From assembly GCF_905475395.1 (NCBI RefSeq), contig NC_058339.1, forward strand, positions 19,786,001-19,850,000: DNA of 64,000 nucleotides. The letters are read 5' to 3'. Of the stretch, positions 13,447-24,700 are shown piece after piece. A model generated the notes under the pieces. That model saw only the letters and a program-made list of their open reading frames with translations, was not told the origin of the DNA and made no database searches. Positions within the stretch are counted from its first letter, which is position 1; every line of letters begins with the position of its first letter. Source of the stretch: Chrysoperla carnea (taxonomy: Eukaryota; Arthropoda; Insecta; Neuroptera; Chrysopidae). The position numbers and the translations under genes were made by a program.

Positions 13447-13926
13447 AAATCTATTAGACGCGCGTAAAATCGGTTATTGAGCATGAAAAATTTTCAAATG
13501 GAAAATTTTTACAGGATTCCGTTTAAAAAATGCTCCTGAACATAAAAGTGCAGGTTGCCGATCGGTAACACGGTAGGATGATGTTAATCTAATTTTTTTA
13601 AACAAATAAATAATATTAACGAATCGCTTCGGAAATTTTACCATAATTGGGGTTATTCAAAAACCGAAGGATTAAGAAAAAAACGTCGAAGAACATTTTT
13701 TGTTAATTTTGACCCCAATTATATGATAAAATTTTTTCTGAAGCGATTCGGTCAACATTATTCATTTGTCTTTAAAAAATACTTTGAACACATCCTACCG
13801 GGTTACCCACCGGCAACCTGCATTTTTACGTTCAGGATAGCATTTTTTATGCGAGATCCTGCAAAAATTTCCCTTTCAAAAATTATTTATGTTCAACGAC
13901 GAATTTTACCGGGTCTATATTCAATT
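13447..13926. mobile_element. Fold-back (palindromic) element, arms about 210 bp
   Basis: Left (13,447-13,660) and right (13,705-13,926) halves are imperfect reverse complements. Matching blocks include tgcaggttgccg, taggatg, gaatcgcttc.gaa and ataattggggt. The centre is near 13,680. A 99-codon frame at 13,723-14,022 is a by-product of the palindrome and is not called. There is no transposase, so it is a nonautonomous element. Confidence 0.85.
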
Positions 13927-14227
13927 TGCAAATACATAAAATACCATAACAATGAAATTGCAACCTCTTCGAATATAGAAATACAAATACTATTTTTTGA
14001 CGACTTTCTGAGTTCTAAATAACAAATGTACTTTCCACAAATGTTTTTACTTAGAACTAAAAAAAAAATTTTATTATGCATTTAATAAAAAAAAAAATCA
14101 AAACTAGTTTAATAAAAAATTTTTTACAATGAATGCCGTTAGTATCAACAAGTTTCTCAAAATTTTTGTATGAAGAAAAGAATTTCCAAAAATTTATTGA
14201 ATAAATTTAAATAATAAAGTATAATTA

Positions 14228-14400
14228 CCTGATGTAATGGATACTGACTGGTCAGTGGAATGTCTGTGGTCAGGTAGAGTCTTCTTCTCAGGGCAGAGAG
14301 AAAGAAGAATTAGGTTGATGTTAATACTCTGGTGAATATAATATGCAATGCCTTCTTGTATAGTTGCTGCTGCACACTGTTTGGAATGTGATGACAAAAC
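14228..14400 (-). other. Candidate 5' exon of an unidentified minus-strand gene
   Basis: On the minus strand this block is clearly less AT-rich than its surroundings. It stays open in one frame (start-less, about 57 codons; QCAAATIQEGIAYY... region) and ends in cattacatcag|gtaatt, a strong donor at 14,227. The flanks are extreme AT-rich. No later exon was found further left on the minus strand, so it could be a leader exon of a long gene or a chance island. No protein family is recognised. Confidence 0.3.
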
Positions 14401-14762
14401 GTTAAACTTCTTCTACACTTCCTTTTTTTTTATGTATATTTTATTTTCTGAATAGCACGCGTTTGGAATTCAAAATATTTTTTTTTTGGTCTTTTGGCTT
14501 GAGTTTAAAATTTCACGTGTTTTCAACAACACACAATTACACAAGAATTATTTTATTTTTTTTTTATTAATTTATAAAAAAAAAAATATTAATTACATTC
14601 CAAAAAAATAAATTTTTAATAAAAATTTTATGTCATCAAAACTAAAAAAGAATTCTTTTATAATTTCTAATAAAAAAAAAATTGTGTATGCATTAAAAGT
14701 TTATTTAAAAAGTGCGGTATTTTTAATAATAAAATTTTTTTTATAATATTTATTTTTTATTT

Positions 14763-14905
14763 TGATGCGCGCACTCTGATGTCTAACAATTGACTGGTGG
14801 ACGAGTCGCGTGGGGCAATCCACCTGCCCGCAATGGAAGTGCAATAGTCAGCTCAAACCTCTCCGGATCGGAGGCGTCGTCGTCTACCTTATACCTATAG
14901 TATAT
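14763..14905 (-). promoter_or_regulatory. GC-rich island, possible promoter for the 14.3 kb minus-strand exon
   Basis: This is a sharp 140-bp block of high GC with CpGs (gatgcgcgcactc, gagtcgcgtgggg, ctccggatcggaggcgtcgtcg) inside DNA near 25% GC. It includes the short palindrome ctccggatcggag. It lies about 360 bases upstream (minus strand) of the candidate exon. No TATA box is placed clearly. Confidence 0.3.
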
Positions 14906-16550
14906 AGTGTTGTTTGCTGATGAAGATACAAACACTATATTCAATAATGTATGATATTATTACATACATGGTGAATATAAAGTTAATTGTAACATAATTA
15001 TTTACTTCTAATTAATCATAATTATAAATTTAAATGTGAAATTCAGATGAATTTCATTTATTTAGGTTTTTCCTTCAATTTTAGTTGAAATATTTATCTA
15101 AACACATCTTAATATATTGTGGGAAAATTTTGATTGTGTAATATTTCCTAATTTTACTAATTATAGGTATCATTTTCTGAAAATTACGTTGAATCCACGG
15201 CTCCACCTAGTTTTAGGAATTAAAAATTAAATCAGAAAAATTAATATTTTTGAATGTTTTTAAGGTTTTTTTTCCCTTTTCTTAAATGTTAATTATAGTC
15301 CACAGTAAATTGTTAGAAAAATATGTTTCGATAATTTTCTTGTTCGATTAAATATTGAACAGTGTCGCATTTGTTTTGTTTCTAAGCTTTGATTAGCTCG
15401 AACTTGTGCTTCTTTGTTGATTAAGTATATACCAGGAGTTCATGATGAACTCCAGTAGTCCTCTCATGGAAGGACTAATAAAAATAAGCTTTTTTAAAAG
15501 ACAAATTTTAATCGAAGTGTCAAATTTTTTTTTTGGGCAGCCATTATACAGCCATATTATGCCATTATTGGGCAGCCATATTATGCCACAGCATAATATG
15601 AAGAAATAAGAAACAGAAAGTTCCATTCAAAAAATCGAAAAATTTAATTCCATTTTTCAAACCCTCCGACGATTGTGAACATACTTTTGTTTCTGTTTTA
15701 TGCTGCCAGTGGCCTTTTTTTAAATACAATAATCGAAAAATTTCAATTTTCATAAGTTTGACACTCGAGACATAAAAGTTCATTTCTTTTGATTACCAAA
15801 CTTATCTACATCATGGAATTACGGTCTAATGGATAGTTTTGATATTTAAGTCTTTACAATGAACGATCAAAGAAAAACATTTAACAATAAAATTTTCACG
15901 TGATAAACCATATTTTTACCATACTAAAATGAAGCAAAAAAACTCAAAGAAATTAATGAAAGTCAAATTTTGTACTTCCTTGCAGGATAGATTGTCCGTG
16001 TATACCTATTATCTGTAATTTCCTACTCTCATTTTCAAATGTTAACTTCGTCAGGGTCTTTTGAAAAATTTTTCGAAGATATACAAACAATCTAGTGTCT
16101 AATAAAATATTGTTTCTTGATATATTTATTCTCTTCTACCATTGATGACTATTTCCACAGGAATTGTCGCACGTGAGAGCTTACTAGAATATCACATTTC
16201 AAATCATAAAAAACAAATTGATTGCAAATCCAAATTGAGTTTTTTTTTAATAAATTTAACACGTGATTTAAAATTCATGTAATGTGAGCTTCAATCTCGT
16301 TGATTATCAAGATATAAATATTTTTTATAAAAATCATTTTTTATAAACTGATTAGTCAGTACTTATCAATCTAAAACGCATCCGTGAAATTTGCTATATC
16401 AACTTTTCAAAAAATGTATAATCCATGCAGCATGTCTAGACTTTTGTGCATTATCAATTTATTTTAAAAAGACTACACTTTTTTTAAAAAGGGCAAAACG
16501 CCAAACGTATTAATCAATTATGATAAAACTAGCTACAATACTCAAAAATT
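14906..16550. other. No gene seen
   Basis: AT-rich. A small duplication lies at 15,536-15,590, where gggcagccat and cagccatattatgcca recur, next to the hairpin attatgccacagcataat. Confidence 0.5.
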
Positions 16551-17190
16551 AAAACGTTACAGAAAGAGTTGGCAGATTCTTGGTTAAAAACCTACAACGA
16601 AATTGTCTTCTTCCAAAATTTTAACGGCCTCGCGCTTTTTATACATTTGTTCAGTTCAGAGGGGCAATTATTCTAGCAAATTCTGTTATGTAAATAATTT
16701 TGACTAAAAATGACACTTTCACAACATCAACAGCTGAAATGAAAACGGTATGAGATGAAAAATTTCTTCATAGGCTTGATTAGGAGAATATACCGTCAGA
16801 AGCTACAGCCCGCGCAATATCATCTAAAGAGAGATGAAAGAAATCACTTGATGACTTGAAGGATATATACTTTATTTAATAACTTGAAGTTATCCACCTA
16901 CGTTGCTGGGAAATTTTGACTTTAAAAACAAACACTGCCCATGTTTATACTGCCAATGTTACTTGATGATAATGTACCATTCTATAGTAGTTGCAGTTTT
17001 AGTGATTTCTTCATTTGGTAACTGAGGTAGTGGTATTTTGGTTGTATAGATTTTAGGATGTTTCCCTAAATTCATTGGCTGTTGATTGTATCAGCTGGAC
17101 CTGATGTAACGTTTCTATGAAATTGAAATGTTTCAAGTCAGTTTTCATCCATCTTCCGGATATATGAATGATCTGAAATTTAGCATCTGT
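16550..17190. pseudogene. Possible decayed coding fragment
   Basis: Composition is more balanced than in the flanks. Minus-strand reading gives two short adjacent open stretches in different frames (about 17,050-17,190 and about 16,970-17,090; the latter includes PKIYTTKIPLPQLPNEEITK), as if split by a frameshift. No family was recognised. This may be a dead transposon or retrogene, or chance. Confidence 0.2.
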
Positions 17191-17359
17191 AATTTAAAAC
17201 CAACGGCAGTATAACATTTTCGATAGTTTGTGAATGGTGGAGGTGCAGGGAATATATATATTATTACTTATTGTTGTTGTTTACTTATAATTATGCATAC
17301 GATATTTACATCATGGTCTATTCGATTATTTTTGATGTAATATGCTACATACAGGCGTA

Positions 17360-17637
17360 AACTAAATATTGACAAATATCTTGTCTAGTAATTTTAAGTA
17401 AAGAGAATTGAAAAAAATACACTCGAATCAGGATAATAATAAATAAGTGGATAAACAAATTAAAAAATTCATTGAGTTGAAAAAAATTGCATTCGTGTCT
17501 AGAACTCGAATAGCCTAATTGGTAGGGCGCTTGACATGAATCCAAGATTCATGGGGTTCGAGTCCTGGTTCGAGTGTATTTTTTTCAATTCTCTTTAATT
17601 AAGATTACTATAAAACAAGATATTTGTCAATATTTAG
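17360..17637. mobile_element. Fold-back element enclosing a tRNA-like gene
   Basis: The left arm (17,360-17,430) and right arm (17,566-17,637) are close reverse complements. They share actaaatattgacaaatatc, gagaattgaaaaaaatacac and tcgaa. Between them lie about 135 bp including the 72-nt tRNA-like sequence. A further inverted copy of the left arm and its upstream flank (17,255-17,430) is found at 21,590-21,750. Confidence 0.85.
17504..17575 (+). tRNA. tRNA-like sequence or tRNA pseudogene, full-length cloverleaf
   Basis: The 72 nt fit standard tRNA positions. The acceptor stem ACTCGAA/TTCGAGT pairs in all 7 bp; the D stem GCCT/GGGC has GG in its loop; the anticodon stem CTTGA/CCAAG has one mismatch; the variable loop is 5 nt; the T loop is TTCGAGT. 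The B box GGTTCGAGTCC is a perfect consensus match and the A box TAGCCTAATTGG has one mismatch. A TTTTTTT Pol III terminator follows at 17,579-17,585. Weak points are A instead of U at position 33, an apparent UGA anticodon without the long variable arm of Ser tRNAs, and a T stem with a G-G mismatch and wobbles. A tRNA pseudogene or SINE-like Pol III unit is therefore more likely than a decoding tRNA. No CCA is encoded. Confidence 0.5.
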
Positions 17638-17929
17638 TATAATAAAAATTATTCGCTACTTTTTCGTTCACATAAAATTTTTATATAATTGGCAATCATA
17701 CATTTTTAATAAATCCGAAATATTATTTATTATATAATGAATGTAAAATATAAATTAATTAATGTCTATATTTTACAAAAATGTATAATACCTACTGAAT
17801 AAAGCATTATTAGTATCATAGCATTATTTTATATTTGTATTAAATTAACATCTTAAACATGAAAATTCTTATGGTTCATTTATCTTCTCTCCATTTTTTG
17901 ACGAAGAATATCTATAGAATGTTCTATAT

Positions 17930-18180
17930 GAGGTTTTTTTTTTATGTGTGTTACCCCAGAACTTTCGACTGGGTGAACCTATTTTGATGATTCTTTATCT
18001 ATTTGAAAGCTGGTTCTTCCTGTGTGGTCCAGTCATTTCATTTTGGTCCAGCTCTGACAACGGCATCCATGAGAAAACCATAATAGTCTAAAATTTGCAT
18101 TAAGTATGCACGACAAGAGGACGAATAACTCAATAACAAGCCAACCGATTTCGATGATTCTTTTTTTAGTGTCAAATTAG
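17930..18180 (+). repeat. Dispersed insect repeat
   Basis: Phrases such as cagaactttcgactgggtgaa and caaccgatttcgatgattct are typical of a repeat spread through many insect genomes. It runs into the fold-back element beginning at 18,226, and the two may be one unit. Confidence 0.5.
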
Positions 18181-18225
18181 TTATTGTTCATCAGATTCAC
18201 TAAAAATCACCAAATTAAAAAAACC

Positions 18226-18534
18226 TTTAACAAAATGAAAACCGACATTAAAAGAAAAACTTTTCCAAAACAAATTAATATGCACTAAAAAGTAAAAAAA
18301 TTACGAACATATAATGTAGATAAAATTATTTTTATTTTTGGAGTCGGTGTCAGCCAAGCTAATGTAGCAAACTGTTCTGTCAGAGTTGTTTCCTTGGCTG
18401 ACACCGCCTCCAAAAATTACAATAATTTTAACTACAATATATTGTCGTTAATTTTTTACTTTTTAGTGCATTTTAATTTGTTTTGGAAAAGGTTTTCTTT
18501 GGAAGTCGGTTTTCTTTTTATTAAATTTTCTTTT
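18226..18534. mobile_element. Fold-back element, arms about 133 bp, loop 34 bp
   Basis: The left arm 18,226-18,358 and right arm 18,393-18,534 are reverse complements with about 15-20% differences. Matches include gaaaaccgac / gtcggttttc, tgcactaaaaagtaaaaaa and ggtgtcagccaag / cttggctgacacc. The spacer is only 34 bases. No reading frame is present. Confidence 0.9.
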
Positions 18535-18959
18535 TTATAAAAACATGTGTTTTATTTCATATTTACTCTGTATCTATATATATATTTTCTATTGCAAATA
18601 AATTGATACGACAACCACATTGTCAGGGTAAGCATGTTTTGTTTATTTAAAACATTTTCTGTCTACAAATCAAATGGAAGTAAGTAATTCCTCTAATGTT
18701 AATAATTTAAAATTCTATTGTCCTTGTATCACATTAATAATACATAAAATCTTTTCCGTTTTTGTAAATTTTTCAGGATTGCACAATATATCCTTACTAA
18801 TATTATACATAATATCGGCAAATAAAATAAAGTTCGAAAACTAAAACCCCGACTCTCTCACAAAATCTTGCTCTTAAAAGTATTTAAAAACAAGAAAATA
18901 TTTTCATCTGAAATTATTATGATCAGTAAAATCGTCAATACGGTCGGAGGACCTCTTAG

Positions 18960-19450
18960 ATTAAACAGTTTTACTTTTTAGGTCCAAATTACCTTACTGA
19001 GTTTAATCGAAATTGGAGATAACAAAAAATCGAGAAAAACGCAAAAAAAAATTTTGTTTTTTAATTTGATGAAACTCAGTGGAGGGGGCAATTTTGATCC
19101 AAAAAGTATAAAAATCAGGTTAATTTCATTCTTGGATGCAGTGTTTCTGAGATATCGTAATATTTAGATCGATTTTAGTCCGTATCTCAAAAGCCATTCG
19201 ACCACTCATTAAATGCACCCGATTTTTGTGCTTTTTGGGTCAAAATTACCTTATATACTGAGTTTTATCGAAATTGGAGATAACAAAAATTTCTCGATTT
19301 TTTGCAATTTTTTAAGGGGTACCCCTTTGAAAAAATCGAGAAAAACGCAAACAAAATTTTGTTTTGGAATTTGATGAAACTCGGTGGAGTATTCTCGGTG
19401 GTAATTTTGAGCTAAAAAGTATGAAAATCAGGTTAATTTCATTATTGGAC
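18960..19450 (-). repeat. Satellite-like tandem units, family J (about 260 bp)
   Basis: Two diverged units of the motif set ttttgggtcaaaattacctta, cgaaattggagataacaaa and aaaaatcgagaaaaacgcaa lie at 18,980 and about 19,235. Related units lie at 40,557-41,030 and 57,820-58,190. Each unit contains internal inverted motifs (gacccaaaaa .. tttttgggtc). Confidence 0.7.
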
Positions 19451-19554
19451 CTATACAATGTCAACGAGTATCATGGACAAAACTTAGTTTTCAAAAAAGT
19501 TAGAGTTCCCCACCAAAAAATTAAAATCTGAGAGCTTTATCGTGATATTCTTTG

Positions 19555-19602
19555 TTTTTAAAGGAAAAAATGCCCAGCAAAGCGGGCGGGTATCTGCTAG
19601 TC
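19555..19602 (+). mobile_element. Retrotransposon or Helitron 3'-end-like fragment
   Basis: The string aatgcccagcaaagcgggcg, then ggtatctgctagt, is a terminus common on dispersed insect repeats. A related inverted string (acccactttgctgggc) lies at 47,197-47,212. Confidence 0.4.
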
Positions 19603-20440
19603 CACTAATATAATTCTAATTAAGTTATTAATTACACATTTTATCTACTCAATTTTTAATTTTATTTTTGAGCATTAAATAATATCATAATTATAATTTA
19701 TAAAAACATTATTTTATTATTATATCAAAATATGATATTGAATTACTACTATACTCATTATAGTATGTTTTATTATACTATAATACTTATAATAAAATTA
19801 ATATAACTCTTTATTAATTAATACATGGTTAATAAATCCAGTAGTAATCAATAAATTCAAATTAAATACTTTATTGCACAAGTGTATTCAAAAGTACAAT
19901 ATTATTTCTGTATTAGTTGTGATTTTATATTTCAATCGGTTGACTTAATTCTATTGTATCTAGCTTTGATTGTGGACGACGCGGCATCATATACCCAATC
20001 TTGGTAGATTGACATCATTTCCAACAGATTGAACACCGCAGCCAAGAAAATTATTAAATATCTTCAACTCTGAAAAATCAAAATAAATGCTGACAAGACC
20101 GAAGTCATTTTTTACCAAAAGAAGACCTAGCCTTAATCACATTATTTATATCTAGACTCAAAATTAACTTTCTCTAAACACACAAAACTCTATTCCCGAT
20201 ATTCAGCTCTAAATCCATTTTAAGTGAAAAAATAAGCTTTTAATATTTAAGTATACGACCAAACAGAGCTCTGCAAATCGTAGAAAATTACCCAAGATTC
20301 ATAGTTACTGGATTTATAGTTCAAGAATAATACACAAAGAACTGGACCATCCCTTTTTAAAGGAGGCAATCTATGATTTGACAAAAAAAAAATTTCGAAA
20401 TGTCTTATATATCTAATAGAATAAAATAAATAATACCTGG
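19603..20440. other. No gene seen
   Basis: AT-rich. At about 19,970-20,140 the composition is more even (gacgacgcggcatcat, caagaccgaagtcat), possibly a remnant of a retroelement coding region, but no motif can be read. Confidence 0.35.
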
Positions 20441-20775
20441 ATGACCGAGCTTTGCTCGAGCTTTGCTCGGTATTCTTAAAAAGACACAAATTTTATCACT
20501 AATAGAAGACCGTTTTAAATGTCTCCACACAAATACCAATTTGAATCATTAACTACGATATACACCAATAGATGTCATGAAGAGTTATAATTTGTATTGC
20601 CGGTTTCAGTTTTTCATGAAAAAACGAATAAAACGACGTTTTTTTAAAATGAAACCTTGTTAGATCGACTTATCGCCCCAAAAAACCCCTACATACTCAT
20701 TTTCATGAAAATCGTTGGAGCCATTTCCAAGATCGTAAATATATATATACAAGAATTGCTCGTTTAAATATATAA
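20440..20775 (+). mobile_element. 5'-truncated LINE-like tail
   Basis: It begins at cctggatgaccgagctttgc with a duplicated gagctttgctc, and ends in gaattgctcgtttaaatata, then taaga. This arrangement is typical of RTE-type LINE tails in insects. No reverse-transcriptase frame is present. Confidence 0.5.
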
Positions 20776-20890
20776 GATTAAATCCACTAATGGTTTGTCT
20801 CAGATTTGTTTCACATTTACATAAAAAGTAGGGTGTTTTTTAATATTGTTGCATATCCATTTTTCCCTGAAATTATCCTTACGAATCCTC

Positions 20891-21125
20891 CCCTGGTAGA
20901 AAAAATATTTGAAAAAAGAATAAGTCTTAATAAGTCTTAGGAAACTCTGAAAAAGTCTTAGAAACTTTAAAAAAGTCTTAGAAACTTTAAAAAAGTCTTA
21001 GAAACTTTAAAAAAGTATTAAGAACTCTGAATAACTCTGAATTAGACTAGTCTGAAAACGTTGAGAAATTCCTAAGACTTTTTCAGAATTTCTTATTCTT
21101 TCTTCATATATTTTTTCCACCAGGG
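20891..21125. mobile_element. MITE with about 34-bp terminal inverted repeats
   Basis: The left end ccctggtagaaaaaatattt, then gaaaaaagaataag, and the right end read on the minus strand (ccctggtggaaaaaatatat, then gaagaaagaataag) match at about 30 of 34 positions. The 235-bp element contains a 20-bp tandem array and no coding sequence. Target-site duplication is unclear. Confidence 0.85.
20941..21020 (+). repeat. 20-bp tandem repeat, 4 units
   Basis: The unit gaaactttaaaaaagtctta is exact at 20,961 and 20,981, nearly exact at 21,001, and a variant (gaaactctgaaaaagtctta) lies at 20,941. The array sits inside the MITE. Confidence 0.9.
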
Positions 21126-21589
21126 TCTGTAAAAAAAATTACTGTTAAATATATGTAATGATTACATGAATTTATCCATTCAAATTCATAAACAGCGTAA
21201 TTAAATTTCAATAAAATTATAATTGTAATTAATAGATATTATTGATCATATCATGCGTAAAATACAAGAAATAATTACAATAATTGATAAAAAAAGAATC
21301 ATTAAAGAAAGTACCAACCTAATGTTTTATTACAACTTATACTGTAACTGTGTAAGAACGATGAAATCAAACGGCATTATTATTACAATATAATTTTTAT
21401 TATGTATAAAGAACCTCCCTATATTTAATTCATTTTGTTCATATCATAATCATAATTTTATTTATTATCATTAAAGATAATCGTCGTTTATTTTAAGGAT
21501 TCAATAGCAAAAATTTTTTATTTTCACCTAAATTACCGAAATTCAGACTTCTATCTTTTATTAGAGTTGTTCAAGACTTGTTCACAAAA

Positions 21590-21770
21590 TTTCAATTCTC
21601 TTTAATTAAGATTATTAGACAAGATACTTGTCAATATTTAGTTTACGCTGTATGTATCATATTGAAGATCATCAATTATAATCGAGAGACCATGATGTAA
21701 ATAAATATCGTATACATGATTAAAAGTAAACAAAAACAAAAAGTAAATAATAATAATGGGGATTTAACCT
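21590..21770 (-). mobile_element. Second copy of the fold-back element's left part (inverted)
   Basis: It is the reverse complement of 17,255-17,430. Shared blocks include caattctctttaattaagatta, cttgtcaatatttagttta, accatgatgtaaat and cgtata. The tRNA-like core and right arm are absent, so this is a partial copy. Confidence 0.75.
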
Positions 21771-24700
21771 CCGTTTTTGTGACGCATGCCTAATCACAGA
21801 GGCCACCCACATCATTATTTGTTAATCTTTATTTAATCAATTACAAACATATACAATTACATTTTTGATGTGGGTAAACAAAAAGTAATCTTTTCGAATG
21901 TCTCCGTACAGAATGTCCCACATAATTGCAAACAAAATAACACCATAACTTTTACTTTGAATCTACATGGATGAATTTTTAGAGTTTTTAAATTGGAAAT
22001 ACCAAGTGAGTTTTTAGACCAAGCCTCGAAGATATTTCGTATATTTTGGCACTTTACTGATAAATACTTTACTTTACTGATAATAAAAATCTTCTAAGCC
22101 TCAACATCCAAGTGAAGTTTACACTTAACCGATGCTTTTACTTTCATAGTAAGTGTTATTTCTCTATAATGAATCAATCATAATTTAGCATTAAATATAA
22201 TATTTTGTAAAATTGCATTGCATTATTATTGCAGTTATAGTAACCATATATTGTATAAATTGAAAACTTTCAAATGTTAAATACATTTCGATTAATCTTA
22301 AATTTTCAAACCATAATTTCTTTTATTTGTTTTTCAGAAAGGTCTAGACCTTTTCATAGGCGTCCCTAGGATCAAATTATTCGGGGAGCACCAATACTAG
22401 AAAAAATAGATAGTTAAAAACGTATATTCATATTCATTGTAGATATTTTAAGCAAAGCAATAGGAATTCCAAAAAAAATTAGTCCAAATGCAATTTTTTT
22501 TAAATTTTATATTAATTACAAAAAGTATATATATATACAAAGAAAAAATGAATTGGTTATGGCGTCATTAGCTTAATCAGTTTAAAAACACCAGAGTTTA
22601 TAATAATAACACGTGTAAAAAAGTCTTGTACCAAGAAACTGTTTACATATAAATGTTTAAAATATTTTTAAAAAATCGAAAATGATTAATAAACACTGTA
22701 AGTCAAGCGCCTTATCAAATCTATAAATATATTGAGATATTTTATCGCCAACGCAATCATTCTCGTGTAACTTTGTAACTGCGTATCTTGGTAAAAAGGC
22801 GTAACTCAAAAAAGTATCCTTATATTTTAAACTTTACATATAACCACTCTATGTGGAGAGATGTAGAGTTTAAAATAGAATAAATACCTTTTAAAAAATA
22901 CACCATTTTATCAAGGGCTGTAGATAATACTTGTTTGGCTTTATTTCATACTTTGCAAGCATTAAAATTCAATGGATTAGGAAAGTAAGTTCTGTAGGTA
23001 AGTAAATGTGTTAATATAGGTAATCAAATTTTTGAGATTCTATTTAAGGATAATTTTATTGGTCAATGGAAAAAATTTGGGCTTTCATAATACATATTGT
23101 CATTAAATATTACGTTTTTTAGAAACCCTGATTTAATTTCTCAAATGTATACCATTATAATAATGTCAATAGAATATTGAGTATAAGTTTCGCTTGGTTG
23201 GCATTTTATTGCTAATAAATGCATTAATAATGACTTTATAAACTGATATATCAACGTAATATAATCTTTTATTTCCATTAATTACTAAAGTAAATTTTTG
23301 ATTTTATAGTTTTAAACCTTAAAATGTAGCATGTAACAAAGTGAACCCTAATAGCGAAAAGTATAGATAAATTAAGAGCCGTGAATAAAACACAGTTTTG
23401 TTTTCATTAATGATCACTTCTGACAGCTTCAACACCAAGATAAGAACAAATTTATTTATTTTTATATGGACCCCGGTCTATAATGCTCACTTTTCGATAG
23501 AAAAACTATGATAGGAGCGTTTAAAAATCAATAATATTAAATTTCATAAAAATAAATGTCTCATCTGGTTATCAGATGGGTGAAGATCGACCTTATACCG
23601 TCTCTTTGTTTGTATGTTTCTTTCCATATGTTTCCATGTGTTTCTTTCAGTTCCACTGTATTTTAACTTCTGAGTTTTTTAGAAGTGATTATTTTACGCG
23701 CGTTAAATGCCACGCTTAAATTGGTAGTTTTTTGTCTCGAACTTATAAACTTATATTATTTATATCTTCAAAAATAATACGAATTTTGGTTTTTTAATTT
23801 TTGGAGGATATAAACAATCTTTAACTAAAAAAATTCCTTAAGAAAACCTTAAAAACGTTGAAGATAGTACTTAAAAAAGTTTCGTAACATATTATGCAAA
23901 ACAACTCGTGCACACACAAATCTAAAATTTGAAAATTATATCATTTCACGTAACATAATAAAATCGCTGATTTTTCATTAATTTTTAAAATACCTAGTTA
24001 ATTATAAATTAAAAATGATTGAGTAATTGTAGTAAAATACCTACCAACAGGTAATAAATCGATATAAGACACCAAAATCACCCGATATTTTTACAATATA
24101 TACTTAGTTCAGCAAAAATGTACGAAAAACGTTAAATTAACTAAAAAATCATTCGTCAATATATTTATTATTTAATCAAACCGGATGAATAAAATATATG
24201 ATAGGTCAATGCTATTGTACTAAATATAAGTACACTTGAATTCAAAATAAATGACTTACCTACATGAAATAATATCAAATTTTAAGGGAATGAAAACTAA
24301 TTATAGTATACCCTGCCAAATAATATTAAATTATCAAAGATAATTGGCTTGATGACTTTCACCCCTTCAAAACATCGGTTTGAAATTTCACACACTCATC
24401 AAGGACCGATGACAATACAATAATTTAATAAGTTTGTCTGATTATCCTAATCAGAAACTTCAAGATTAACGATTTCCATATCTATCTAAAAATATGTACA
24501 TTTATTTGCGCTCCCACCATAATTAAACTGAATTTATAAATAAATAATAATTTAAAAAACACGCTTTTGTTTCTAGCTGAACTACAAAATAGAAAATAAA
24601 TTATCTAAAAGTTCAAAAAAAGAATATAGTGATTAGAAAAAAATATTTTATCGTAAAAAAGTGGGGTGGGGGACTGGGGGTGCTTTTAAGATATTTTATA

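Noticed and set aside
13723..14022. 99-codon open frame
   Set aside because: It starts inside the right arm of the fold-back element, so it is a by-product of the palindrome with no protein signature.
20941..21020. Regular 20-bp repeats considered as a CRISPR-like array
   Set aside because: The units are contiguous with no spacers, inside a MITE in a eukaryotic genome.
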